DNA from: SIG714 sp964638675
Lineage (GTDB): Bacteria > Bacillota > Clostridia > Oscillospirales > CAG-272
Length of the DNA: 64,000 nucleotides
Direction of reading: 5' to 3'
Assembly (NCBI GenBank): GCA_964638675.1
Contig: CAZXAU010000001.1
Coordinates: forward strand, 62,001-126,000
The notes under the pieces were generated by a model. The model was not told the origin of the DNA and did no database searches. It saw only the letters and a list, made by a program, of their open reading frames with translations. Positions 18,103-26,994 of the stretch are shown piece by piece. Numbering within the stretch: the stretch's first letter is position 1; each line of letters begins with the position of its first letter. The translations under genes were made by a program, and so were the position numbers.

Positions 18103-19419
18103 TCAGACCAAGTCGTTATCATCAAATTTGTCTCCGCATTCGGGACAGAATTTCGGAGGATTTTGCGGATCATCGGGAATCCATCCGCACTTGTTGCATC
18201 TGAATTGTCCGCTCGGACGTTTTGCACCGCATTCCGAACAGAATTTGCCGCTGTTTACATTGCCGCAAGAGCATTTCCATGTGCCGTCATTTGCCGGTTT
18301 CTTTTCACCGCAGGATGAGCAGAATTTTCCCGAATTCTCATTTCCGCATTTCGGGCATTTCCATGTGTTTTCGCTCTTTTCAGGAGCTTTTTGCTGATTT
18401 TGTGCCTGCTGCTGAGCCGCAACACCGTAGAGATTCTGTGCTGTGTTTCCGCCGGCACCCTGAGCTACGCCCATTCCCATAAATCCGAGCATTGCTCCGC
18501 CCGAGTTTGATGCGGCTGCCTTCATTGCCTCGGCTTGTGCGTCGACCATAGCCGCCGCACCCATTGATACGTCACGGTAGACCGCTTTTTTCTGAAGCTC
18601 TTTTATAAGCTTTTCATCTTCCGCCGATGCACTGACCGAGTTTACACCAAACTGTGCTATAGTTATGCCCCGTGTTTCTGCCCATTTTTTTGAAAGCACA
18701 TCGTTGAGGGCGTCGGCTATTTCAAGTGTATGCCCTGGAAGTGAGCTGTAACGGACTCCCATATCGGAGATCTTTGCGAATGCCGGCTGAAGTGCGGTGA
18801 GAAGCTCGCTTTTGAGCTGGCTGTCAATTGTCGAACGTGTATAGCTTTCACTTACATTTCCGGTGACATTCGTATAGAAAAGTATCGGGTCTGTGATCCT
18901 GTATGAATATTCGCCGTTACATCTGATAGCGATATCGATATCAAGTCCTATGTTTTTGTCGACAACTCTGAAAGGAACGGGTGTTGCCGTACCGTATTTG
19001 TTTCCGACTATCTCTTTTGTATTGATATAGTATACCCGCTGGTCACGTCCGGTATCTCCGCCGTATGTGAAGCGTTTGCCTATATCCTTGAAGGTATTGA
19101 GAATACCTGTGCCCAGTTTTCCCGTAAAGATCGAGGGAGATGTTGTTGATGAGTATTTGAATTCGCCCGGTTCTGCACAAAGTTCGACTACCTTTCCGCC
19201 GTCAACGATCAGCATACACTGACCGTCGCTTACGGCAACGACCGAACCGTCGGATATTACATTATCGCTTCCTTTTGTGTTGGAAGATCTTGAGCTTGTT
19301 TTCTTTCGTCCCTTGCAGACGAGAGTGTCCGATGACATCGAATCGCAGTAAAAATATTCCTTCCACTGATCGGCAAGATTTCCTCCGAGTGATCCTGCAA
19401 ATGCCTTGATAAGTCCCAT
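18103..19419 (-). CDS. ydjI: SPFH/virion-core-like protein with C-terminal zinc ribbons (YdjI-like)
   Basis: 438 residues. An SPFH-like region (about 20-300) is followed by a Gln/Ala-rich linker and three zinc ribbons of the form WKCPKCGNENSGKFCSSCG, ending with CNKCGW...CPECG. Bacillus YdjI has the same SPFH-zinc ribbon plan and, with YdjG and YdjH, anchors PspA at the membrane under stress. That role comes from the family, and no pspA is visible here. A palindrome ATTTTACA-TAT-TGTAAAAT lies upstream at 19517-19535. Confidence 0.75.
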   Translation of the reverse strand: MGLIKAFAGSLGGNLADQWKEYFYCDSMSSDTLVCKGRKKTSSRSSNTKGSDNVISDGSVVAVSDGQCMLIVDGGKVVELCAEPGEFKYSSTTSPSIFTGKLGTGILNTFKDIGKRFTYGGDTGRDQRVYYINTKEIVGNKYGTATPVPFRVVDKNIGLDIDIAIRCNGEYSYRITDPILFYTNVTGNVSESYTRSTIDSQLKSELLTALQPAFAKISDMGVRYSSLPGHTLEIADALNDVLSKKWAETRGITIAQFGVNSVSASAEDEKLIKELQKKAVYRDVSMGAAAMVDAQAEAMKAAASNSGGAMLGFMGMGVAQGAGGNTAQNLYGVAAQQQAQNQQKAPEKSENTWKCPKCGNENSGKFCSSCGEKKPANDGTWKCSCGNVNSGKFCSECGAKRPSGQFRCNKCGWIPDDPQNPPKFCPECGDKFDDNDLV

Positions 19420-19551
19420 TGTTTTCTCCTTTTTGTTATTGGCTATTATTCTGAAATGTTGTTTTGTGGTCTTTTGCGGAAGGTTTCCCCACCTTCAAAG
19501 ATTTTACGGAATGTAAATTTTACATATTGTAAAATGAAAAATGAATTTAAA

Positions 19552-20358
19552 TCAGAAATGTCCTCCGTGATGCGAGCCTCCGCCCGAATGGCCGCCTGAG
19601 CCTCCGCCCGATCTTCCGCCCGATGACGAATCGGGTTTGGGTACCTTTGTCAGGGTACTGTACAGGAAGCGGTCTCTCGATTCGGTGATCGTGATATCCC
19701 GGTTTTCAAAATATCTTGAAGCACCTCTCTGTTTTTTAACGGTGTCCATTTTGGATCTCATCGACAGTACAACGACAAGCGAAATTACTGCCCCGATAAT
19801 AAGCGATATCAGAGCGTATGTCAGACATGAGCTCATGCTTTTTCCCACAATAAATCTTTCATTTTCGCTGTTGCCCGAGAACTCGAGTGCAAGCTCGGCA
19901 AATTTCACTGCGGCACCGTCAAAATTGTTTGCACGAAGCAGCGGCATTATCGCCCCATTGAGTCTGTCGCCTTCATCGTACGTGATCTTACCGACATATT
20001 CACCGTGTCTTACATATATATCGAATGAACGGCTGATCGTTCCGAGATAGAGAAGCACTCCGCTTTCGCAATAGTTTCCGTTTAAATACATCCTCTCGGC
20101 ATCGTCGTCACGTATGCTGTCATTTGAATTCACATAGTTTGTGTAATAAATTATAACAGAACAGTTGTATTTTTCATATGCTTCGTCTATAAGACGATTT
20201 ATTCTGTTGGCACTTTCTGAGCTTATTGTTCCTGTATGATCGATCAGTTCTCCTTTATTATAGATCCTCTCCTTTGTTGCAAACGAGGGGATTAAAGAGA
20301 GGGCGATCATCAATACCGCAAGAATAAGGCAATAAAATATTTTATATCTTTTTCTCAT
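19552..20358 (-). CDS. ydjH: TPM-domain membrane protein (YdjH/YgcG-like)
   Basis: 268 residues from the ATG at 20358, chosen because GAGGGGGAC lies just before it (the longer frame starts inside the upstream gene). Signal peptide or membrane segment near 5-27, then a TPM domain (about 35-165: DHTGTISSESANRINRLI, SVIIYYTN, and a helical region). A second transmembrane helix lies near 175-197 and a flexible Gly/Ser/His tail (GGHSGGGSHHGG) ends the protein. The TPM domain lies outside the membrane. It corresponds to YdjH in the Bacillus ydjGHI set. Confidence 0.75.
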   Translation of the reverse strand: MRKRYKIFYCLILAVLMIALSLIPSFATKERIYNKGELIDHTGTISSESANRINRLIDEAYEKYNCSVIIYYTNYVNSNDSIRDDDAERMYLNGNYCESGVLLYLGTISRSFDIYVRHGEYVGKITYDEGDRLNGAIMPLLRANNFDGAAVKFAELALEFSGNSENERFIVGKSMSSCLTYALISLIIGAVISLVVVLSMRSKMDTVKKQRGASRYFENRDITITESRDRFLYSTLTKVPKPDSSSGGRSGGGSGGHSGGGSHHGGHF

Positions 20359-20368
20359 GCTGTCCCCC

Positions 20369-21457
20369 TCAAAGTATGAATATAAGAAGCAGTGACAGAA
20401 GAGCACCAATTCCTAAAGTCATGGATGCAAGCCATGCAAAAAATCTGCCGTAATCAACAGGTAGCTCACCCGAGGCTTTACCTGTCTCACCGTTCATTGC
20501 AAACTGATAATTTTTTCCTCTGTATTTCGTATTCAGCATCCACACGGGAAAGAGTGCATATATGACACCTGAATTTGTATGCTTGATGTTTGAGGATTCT
20601 TTTATAACTCCTGTATAGCCGAGAGTGGTTTTGCGGAATTCGCCGTCAATGCTTTCAAGCATCCTGGCGTTGATCCTCGACTGAAGCTCGGACGGCTCTA
20701 CATCATATTTATCGGCGTTATATCCTGCAAGATATGACGCATTGAAGGGTTCGGATCTATCGGCATTGAACGGCTCGATAGATTCCATGAGTGCATCGTC
20801 TGTTTTTTTACTGCCGTCTGCCGGGATATTTCTGAATATGAAATTGCCTTTTCTGTAAAGTCGGAAGTAATCGGTTTTAGTGTAAATATATCTTGAATCT
20901 GACCATGTGAAAACCTTTTTCGCTCTGTATACGACTTTGGCGTCGCTATCGCAGTCGAACAGCCAGAAGGGAACATATACTCCGGTTACATTTTCGATCC
21001 TGTTTTCAGATTTAAAGGCTTTGGGAAGGAGCGGCTTTCCTTTATACAGATTTTTGAGAGCCTGTTTTGCATCCGATTTGTTCATTCTGAAGGGAATTAC
21101 TATATCAGGACGGTATATTCCGCTCAGCCGTTCAGGAATCATTGCAGGATTTCCGCAATATACACAGGTGGTTGAAGATGTGTTGGCATCGGTTATGAGC
21201 TGACCTGCACATGAAGGACAGGTGAAGACCTTGAATTTATCATCTTCTTCGCTTGTGAATTTTCTGTCTTCGCCCGGGGCTTCAAATTCATCTGCTGTAT
21301 CTGCTGTATCGCCGATATCACCGACCTCTGAGCTTTCTACAAATTCCTCGATACCTATTTCACAGCCACAGTATTCACACACCATTTTATCTGATTTTCC
21401 GTCATATTCAATTTTTGCGTTACAGTGCGGGCATTTGCTGACTATCGATTCTGACAT
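20369..21457 (-). CDS. ydjG: TFIIB-type zinc-ribbon membrane protein (YdjG-like)
   Basis: 362 residues from the ATG at 21457, which has GGAG eight bases upstream; two earlier in-frame starts lack a ribosome site. Two zinc ribbons open the protein (CPHC...CEYC, residues 8-29; CPSC...CVYC, near 80-100). A domain containing PDIVIPFRMNKSDAKQAL follows, and a C-terminal transmembrane helix (about 338-360) ends it. This is the plan of Bacillus YdjG. It is the first gene of the operon and ends ten bases before the TPM gene. Confidence 0.78.
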   Translation of the reverse strand: MSESIVSKCPHCNAKIEYDGKSDKMVCEYCGCEIGIEEFVESSEVGDIGDTADTADEFEAPGEDRKFTSEEDDKFKVFTCPSCAGQLITDANTSSTTCVYCGNPAMIPERLSGIYRPDIVIPFRMNKSDAKQALKNLYKGKPLLPKAFKSENRIENVTGVYVPFWLFDCDSDAKVVYRAKKVFTWSDSRYIYTKTDYFRLYRKGNFIFRNIPADGSKKTDDALMESIEPFNADRSEPFNASYLAGYNADKYDVEPSELQSRINARMLESIDGEFRKTTLGYTGVIKESSNIKHTNSGVIYALFPVWMLNTKYRGKNYQFAMNGETGKASGELPVDYGRFFAWLASMTLGIGALLSLLLIFIL

Positions 21458-21630
21458 GACAATCTCCATTCTGCCGCCGGAGCGGCGGCACAAATCATTT
21501 AGGGAATTCGCTGAGGCTACTCATCAAATCTGGGCGTGAAACAGATGAACTTCTCCATGCAGGTAAAACATATCTATCACGCTATCACCTTTCTCGAACT
21601 TTCCTTATGCGATCATTCTTTCACATTTCG

Positions 21631-21659
21631 ATTATACCACACAGTGAACGATTTGTCAA
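21631..21659 (-). promoter_or_regulatory. Consensus promoter of the ydjGHI-like operon
   Basis: Minus-strand TTGACA and TATAAT are spaced by exactly 17 bases, about 170 bases before the first start codon. Confidence 0.85.
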
Positions 21660-21776
21660 CAATAATAAAAGAATGCTTACGGCATTTTTATGTTTTAATG
21701 CCAATGAAATGTTCAAAATACACCTTAAAGTGCAAATAAATCGGACATGTATTTGGAAAATATTTCAGAATTCATA

Positions 21777-21805
21777 TTGACAACAGTGAAAGAATATGGT
21801 ATTAT
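21777..21805 (+). promoter_or_regulatory. Promoter of the structured leader at 21.8 kb
   Basis: TTGACA and TATTAT are spaced by 17 bases, directly upstream of the leader RNA that precedes the large secreted protein gene. It is divergent from the ydjGHI-like promoter. Confidence 0.8.
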
Positions 21806-21811
21806 GATATT

Positions 21812-21980
21812 GTAGAAAAGTAACCATAGATAACTCGCAATCCCCGATGCAACGTCAGTGCTGTTGAGGTATTCTTGAATCTATATAATGCTATGGTGCG
21901 GTGAAGCATCACCGTCAGGAATATTTTTGAATAATAAGGCACATAAGCTTCGGGACTCATAGGGGACTTATGTGCTTTTT
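21812..21980 (+). ncRNA. Structured leader RNA or small RNA with intrinsic terminator
   Basis: Transcript expected from the promoter at 21777. ACCATAG (21823-21829) pairs with CTATGGT (21891-21897) and encloses about 61 bases. CGGTGA/TCACCG forms a second hairpin (21899-21914). GCACATAAG pairs with CTTATGTGC (21939-21975) and is followed by five Ts, making a terminator. The order of closed domain, hairpin and terminator fits a riboswitch or attenuator for the gene at 22180, or a free small RNA of about 165 bases. I could not match it to a known class. Confidence 0.6.
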
Positions 21981-22009
21981 AATTTGAACTTTGGAGGAGG
22001 ATACCGATC

Positions 22010-22087
22010 ATGTACAGTATCATTAGTTATGTAAACATATTTTCAGACCGCAGGCTTCCTCTGCTTTTCCGCTCTAGTGGCATATAG
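22010..22087 (+). CDS. 25-residue leader ORF
   Basis: An ATG stands nine bases after GGAGGAGG, one of the strongest ribosome sites in the window, and opens a 25-codon frame ending in TAG. The peptide begins MYSIISYVNIF and ends SSGI. It is not a signal peptide and no family is recognised. It lies between the terminator of the leader RNA and the large secreted-protein gene, and its stop codon is inside the left arm of an inverted repeat. It may be a regulatory leader peptide. Confidence 0.45.
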   Translation: MYSIISYVNIFSDRRLPLLFRSSGI

Positions 22088-22110
22088 ATCTGAAGGCAGG
22101 ATCTATATGC
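22080..22110 (+). repeat. Perfect 11-bp inverted repeat at the end of the leader ORF
   Basis: GCATATAGATC and GATCTATATGC enclose nine bases. No T-run follows, so this is not a standard terminator. The TAG of the 25-codon ORF is within the left arm, so a ribosome at the stop codon would melt the hairpin. Confidence 0.7.
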
Positions 22111-22179
22111 AAGGATACGTTATGCCGTAAATAAATTATCGAATTAACCGATCCATGAAAAACAACGAAAGGGAGAAAT

Positions 22180-25100
22180 ATGTTCAAAAAAAGCAAAGCA
22201 TTGACAGCGTTATTGCTTACTGTCGTAATACTTTTCGGTTCTGTCCTGGGTGGCGTATTCGCACTTGAATCGGACAAATTGACCAATGCATCGGATATGA
22301 CATCCGTAATGCCGGGCGAGCTGTCCGGATTGACCGATTTGAGTCATGAATTCAGTGACGGAGCAGTAATCGGTAAGGTTGCGGAAGTCACCTCACTGCG
22401 TGATGAAAATGTAAAGCATTTTCGTCTTGATAACGGAACATTTGAAGCGGTCATGTATCCTTATCCGGTACATAGACAGGATTCTGACGGCGTCTGGCAG
22501 GATATCGACAATTCTCTTGCACTGAAAAACGACGGAATGCTGAAGGTTTACGCAACATCAGATTCAAGAGTGAAATTTGCGGATTCATTCAAGTCAAATT
22601 CAGAGTTGTACAGCTTGAGCGAAAACGGTTATTCGATATCGATGGCATTGATAGAAAATGAACCGTTAAGGTACACTGGAACTCTGAATGCCGGACTTGA
22701 AAATAAATCTAAGATCATCGTAAGCAGCGGTGAAAAATACTCAGCCGAAAAGGCTTTTGATTCGCTTGAGCAGGCGGCAAAGATCAATAATAAAAGCTCG
22801 GTCCTCTACTGCAATGTAAGAGCGAATACCGACATTCAATACATTTTGCAGGAAAATGACATTAAAGAGAATATAATAGTCAAAGCTCCGGGTGAAAGCT
22901 ATGAATATCGCTTCGGAATTGCTCTTGAAGGGCTTACAGCCTCGCTTGATAGATCGGGCGTCATCAATCTTTATGATGCCGAAAGCGGCGAGCTGAAATA
23001 TATTATGCCCGCACCATATATGTATGACATTGGCGGTGAATATTCAAATGATGTATCATATGATATACAACAGCTTCGTGACGGCAGTTATCTGCTTACT
23101 GTAAGCGCTGATGAGAAGTGGATGAACTCAAAGGAGCGTGTATTCCCGGTTACTATAGACCCGACATTGACATTGCCGAGTTCAGCTTTTGACTCATATA
23201 CCGATAAGTCAAATCCCGATGAAAATTACGGTCTTGATGAGAAAATGTGGGTGAGCAGCGAAAAAACTGCATATATACATATGGCTGTTCCGAACCTTCC
23301 GGCAACCGCAACCCTAAATTCCGCAACTTTGCATGTTCCGTACTATTTTAATAAAACAACAGGAAGCTTGCTTGCCGCTGCATATCAAGTGTATGAAGTT
23401 TGGTTTGAATCTGCGATAACATATAACAACACACCGGATTGTTCAACACTATCTCTCTCAAATACAACATTGATCGCCTCTTCGTCTGTAACTCAGGCAA
23501 CCCCCGGTTGGGCTGAATTTGATATAACAAATGCGGCGGTCGATTGGTATGCTGATCCGACCACAAACTACGGAGTTGCTATCAAGAGATGGATAAGTCC
23601 GTATTCAAACAACTCGTCCGTTATTTTGAAATCGTATGAGTCAGGAAGCGATTGGGCATATATCAGCGTAAACTATATTAACTATATTCCGAGCGGTGTG
23701 TATGCATTCAGATCAAAACTCAGCAGTACCAGATGGATAAAAGTAACCGGTAATTCAGCGGGCAGTTATCTCCAACATGTCAGCTTAACAAATTTCCCTG
23801 CGGACGCTGAAGTTTTTGACCGTTCGTGTCTGTTTAAGATCTACAATGTTCCGGGTACTGTCAGATATATTATACGCTCAATGTTGAACAATGAACTGAC
23901 CTTTGATATTTCCGGAGATAAGTTTGTTACAAAAAAGATATCCAATATTGACAGCGAGGTTCCTCCGGAGGATAGCTTCTATATCAACTGGGACGGATAC
24001 GGATTCAAAATACGTCCCTACTATTCCGATAAGATAGTCAATATATCTTCAACATCCAATCCGGATCTCACAACTTTGAGCAACGCTGATGCCGGATCGG
24101 GAGCAAGATGGGAACTGGTTCAGTATACGGGCAATAGCAAGCGTGGATATACTTTAAACCCAAATACTATGTTTTTAAAGCCCGGAACCGAAGTAACATT
24201 AAGTACGATCGTTTGGACAACATCTATTGGCTACAATAAACCCGAAATTGTTTTGAATGACGGCTGTTCAGATGTAGCATCCCTTGCATGGAACAGAAGT
24301 ACCGGTATGGGAAAACTGGTGATAAATAAAACCGGTTCGTTTGGCGGCTACATAAGAATACTCAAAGAAGAAGACCTTAGCGTATACGAGTCTTTATATT
24401 TCACCTATGCAGTCAATGTTCCGGTTTCGAGTGGTGACTATTTTGTCATGAACAAAGAAGCAGGGAAATATATGCAGTTAGATGACGGTGATGCACCGGA
24501 CTTTAATAATAACGGCGGAATTGCAGAGATTCATTCATTCGACGGAGGAGATTATCAAAAATGGACATTTACCCATTTGGGAAGTGGGTATTATAGCATA
24601 AGATCTGTTGTCACCGGTTATGCCCTCACAGTTCCGCCGGATAAAGTAACATCCGATAATGTCGATTTGGTCTTGAAGCCGTATACCGGTTCTTATAATC
24701 AGAAATGGAAGATAACTGTTACAAATAGCGGAGCGTACAAGATCAAAGCAAAGTCATCTGAAAGCTATACAGAAAAAGATCTTGTTATGGATCTTAAGGA
24801 TCCAGCATTCTCATATAACGGGCTTAGTATACGGCAGAGAGAGAATGAGGATAGTTCGAGCTATAGGGACGAGTGGATTATACGAAAATCAAATGATTAC
24901 ACTTTGATGTATATCGGAGATTATGTTGGAGATCCGCAAATGCCTCCTATTTTATCCGATGTAGATACAGCATTAAGAAATAATGCCGGCATGAGCGGGT
25001 ATGCCTACACCTCATTAAATGACGAAGATTTGTTAGGGTGTCTTTCAACAAGTTCAATTTTTTCTTGTATCACACACGGCGATCAATATGCACTGACAGT

Positions 25101-25476
25101 GTCAAACGGAATAATTACAGTAAATGATATAAACAGATTGGTGGATGGAGCCTTATCAAATTTGGAATTTGTCTGTCTTGGTGCTTGTTCTGTTGGAAGA
25201 GGCGGTGCCTCATCTATTAACATGGTTAATGCATTATCCGCCAAAGGCGCACAAAACGTTTTGGGTTTTAAAGAGAATGTAATAATTCCACATGCAAATC
25301 TATGGATGAAAACATTTATGGTAACTCTTTCAACCGGTTGCTCTGTAAAAGATGCTATGGCTGTTGCCGATGATGCCGTTCAACACGATATCGAATGCCT
25401 GTCTTTCGGTGAAATCACAACAAATGAAGAATATCGTTATATATGCGGATCTGATGAGATCGCCCCATGTAATTAA
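22180..25476 (+). CDS. Large secreted protein: WapA-like N-terminus, DNRLRE, ricin-type lectin repeats, CHAT-like C-terminus
   Basis: 1098 residues with a signal peptide (1-29). Residues 35-325 resemble the N-terminal part of clostridial WapA/RHS wall proteins. Next come a DNRLRE-like beta domain (about 334-497), a ricin-type beta-trefoil (about 505-650), an Ig-like segment (660-745) and a second ricin-type trefoil with QKWTF and QKWKI (750-903). The last 190 residues have His966 in ITHGD and Cys1003 in LGACSVG, the dyad spacing of clan CD (CHAT/caspase-like) proteases. It has no RHS repeats of its own. GAAAGGGAG precedes the ATG. It may be a rearranged polymorphic-toxin-like effector. Confidence 0.75.
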   Translation: MFKKSKALTALLLTVVILFGSVLGGVFALESDKLTNASDMTSVMPGELSGLTDLSHEFSDGAVIGKVAEVTSLRDENVKHFRLDNGTFEAVMYPYPVHRQDSDGVWQDIDNSLALKNDGMLKVYATSDSRVKFADSFKSNSELYSLSENGYSISMALIENEPLRYTGTLNAGLENKSKIIVSSGEKYSAEKAFDSLEQAAKINNKSSVLYCNVRANTDIQYILQENDIKENIIVKAPGESYEYRFGIALEGLTASLDRSGVINLYDAESGELKYIMPAPYMYDIGGEYSNDVSYDIQQLRDGSYLLTVSADEKWMNSKERVFPVTIDPTLTLPSSAFDSYTDKSNPDENYGLDEKMWVSSEKTAYIHMAVPNLPATATLNSATLHVPYYFNKTTGSLLAAAYQVYEVWFESAITYNNTPDCSTLSLSNTTLIASSSVTQATPGWAEFDITNAAVDWYADPTTNYGVAIKRWISPYSNNSSVILKSYESGSDWAYISVNYINYIPSGVYAFRSKLSSTRWIKVTGNSAGSYLQHVSLTNFPADAEVFDRSCLFKIYNVPGTVRYIIRSMLNNELTFDISGDKFVTKKISNIDSEVPPEDSFYINWDGYGFKIRPYYSDKIVNISSTSNPDLTTLSNADAGSGARWELVQYTGNSKRGYTLNPNTMFLKPGTEVTLSTIVWTTSIGYNKPEIVLNDGCSDVASLAWNRSTGMGKLVINKTGSFGGYIRILKEEDLSVYESLYFTYAVNVPVSSGDYFVMNKEAGKYMQLDDGDAPDFNNNGGIAEIHSFDGGDYQKWTFTHLGSGYYSIRSVVTGYALTVPPDKVTSDNVDLVLKPYTGSYNQKWKITVTNSGAYKIKAKSSESYTEKDLVMDLKDPAFSYNGLSIRQRENEDSSSYRDEWIIRKSNDYTLMYIGDYVGDPQMPPILSDVDTALRNNAGMSGYAYTSLNDEDLLGCLSTSSIFSCITHGDQYALTVSNGIITVNDINRLVDGALSNLEFVCLGACSVGRGGASSINMVNALSAKGAQNVLGFKENVIIPHANLWMKTFMVTLSTGCSVKDAMAVADDAVQHDIECLSFGEITTNEEYRYICGSDEIAPCN

Positions 25477-25499
25477 TTTTGAAGGAGGAATATACTGCA

Positions 25500-26465
25500 A
25501 TGAAAAAAACAATGTCAATTTTTATGCTGATCGTCATGCTGATCTCATTTTGCTCATGTGCCGTAGTTGACAATCAAACCGAGAGCGATGTGAAAACTGT
25601 TTTGAATCCGGACAACACTTTGAGCAACGTCACATGCGATCCTGCCCAGAATTTAAAGAATCTGATCTTAGAAGTGGATTCAGGTTTCTATGATTCACTC
25701 GGCGATAATATTGAACGCAAAAACCTGATAAGTGATAAAATAGAACACTATTTTGATTCAAATGCTACTCCAAACAAGGTTTTCAATATTAATTCGGCTG
25801 AACTGAGTTTAAAGTATGATGAAAGTCTCAAATATCCGGTAGGCGATATGACTCTCGATCAGTATTTGTTAGACGGAGATAAAGATAAAAAGATTATATT
25901 AAAGCAAGACGGTAAATTAAAAGCATTATTATATGAATTTGAAACAATTGACTTTTTGCCGACTTCTTTGGTAAAAGATATTCGTCCTTTGCTTGAGGAT
26001 AAGCTTGCAAGTATTATAGACCTTACTAAATTTCAATATCTGAAAAAATCCTGCGATGATGATAGTGTGATAGATAGAGTGTGTAATTTTTTGTATTATA
26101 ATATGGTTGACGGATATATGACCGATTTCGCAAGACTTGCGGTTTATGCAGATGGACAAATCGGTGCATTGGTGATCAATGATTTAGAGTCGGAAAATCT
26201 TGATTTTAAGGTAGACAAAGAAACGGAACGCAAGCTTCTGTCAGAAAAAATAAAAGATGTCTATGAAACAACGATTGCTGACAAAGAGTATATCTCATAC
26301 AGGGAATCTGAAAACATAACTGCGGATATCGTAAAATATGAAGGTCAGCTCTATGTGAGGCATTATGTTTCGGCAAGAGTCAATTATATGGGAAGTGAAA
26401 TGGAAGACTGGATGAGATGTTTTTTGGTACCGCTCGATTTGATTACGGTTGACGCTGTAGAATAA
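25500..26465 (+). CDS. Lipoprotein of unknown function, paired with the CHAT-like gene
   Basis: 321 residues from the ATG at 25500, which is preceded by GAAGGAGGAA. Signal peptide with lipobox-like FCSC (Cys near 19). The rest is charged and alternates alpha and beta elements, without repeats or catalytic signature; I recognise no family. It starts 23 bases after the stop of the CHAT-like protein and is surely cotranscribed. A surface partner, regulator or inhibitor of that protease is possible but is inference from position only. Confidence 0.7.
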   Translation: MKKTMSIFMLIVMLISFCSCAVVDNQTESDVKTVLNPDNTLSNVTCDPAQNLKNLILEVDSGFYDSLGDNIERKNLISDKIEHYFDSNATPNKVFNINSAELSLKYDESLKYPVGDMTLDQYLLDGDKDKKIILKQDGKLKALLYEFETIDFLPTSLVKDIRPLLEDKLASIIDLTKFQYLKKSCDDDSVIDRVCNFLYYNMVDGYMTDFARLAVYADGQIGALVINDLESENLDFKVDKETERKLLSEKIKDVYETTIADKEYISYRESENITADIVKYEGQLYVRHYVSARVNYMGSEMEDWMRCFLVPLDLITVDAVE

Positions 26466-26575
26466 AGATATGGTATCGTGAAGCAAAGCTGCTTTATGGT
26501 GCAACTGCCGATAAAGAAGCAGAGCAAATTGCAATCAAGCTTGGTGCAAAAAAAGAATTAAGCTGCCTGCTTTGA
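26453..26575 (+). pseudogene. Possible gene fragment downstream of the lipoprotein
   Basis: A 40-codon open frame with no start codon reads like the end of a helical protein (KLLYGATADKEAEQIAIKLG). It overlaps the end of the lipoprotein gene in another frame and ends at the following terminator. It could be the tail of a lost gene. Chance cannot be excluded. Confidence 0.3.
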
Positions 26576-26612
26576 TCCCCTATGATTTTGACGAATCATA
26601 GGGGATGAATTT
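26575..26612 (+). terminator. Terminator of the CHAT-like/lipoprotein operon
   Basis: A 13-bp perfect stem (ATCCCCTATGATT with its complement) and a six-base loop, followed by GAATTTTT. Confidence 0.85.
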
Positions 26613-26690
26613 TTATAAAGCAATATGGCTTCTTTATTCCGAAGCGATTTTTTATTTATATCAGAGCTTTTACTTTTTTTGAAAAAGCTA

Positions 26691-26718
26691 TTGACAAAGC
26701 GATAAAAATATGTATAAT
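26691..26718 (+). promoter_or_regulatory. Promoter of thiT
   Basis: TTGACA and TATAAT with a 16-base spacer, ending 14 bases before the TPP riboswitch. Confidence 0.8.
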
Positions 26719-26732
26719 TCAATTGACGATAC

Positions 26733-26812
26733 AACAGGGGTGCCTTTTGGCTGAGATGGGAAACCGAACCCTTTTAACCTGATACGGATAATGCCGGCGT
26801 AGGGAGCAATGT
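26733..26812 (+). ncRNA. TPP riboswitch (THI element)
   Basis: The conserved parts of the thiamine pyrophosphate aptamer are present in order: GGGGTGCC, GGCTGAGATGGG, ACCCTTTTAACCTGAT, and CGGATAATGCCGGCGTAGGGA-type pairing sequences. It lies between the promoter at 26691 and a thiamine transporter gene, the standard arrangement for TPP-repressed uptake. Confidence 0.95.
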
Positions 26813-26920
26813 ACCGTGAAAAATTTTTCGGTTTTTCGATCGACCTGACTGTAGATTTGTTTTTGATTTGATTTTGCGATCGGATCTGTTCCGGGATTTT
26901 CTTTTCGGTAATAAAGTTCT

Positions 26921-26950
26921 GCTGCGGCTTGCCGCGGCTTTTGTTTTATT
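26921..26950 (+). terminator. Terminator in the thiT leader (riboswitch expression platform)
   Basis: GCTGCGGC/GCCGCGGC hairpin (with a U-G pair and a short loop) followed by TTTTGTTTTATT, 45 bases before the thiT start codon. It probably forms when TPP is bound and stops transcription early. Confidence 0.65.
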
Positions 26951-26994
26951 CGGGAAATAGATATATATACTGTACCGTCAGAAAGGAATTTCTT

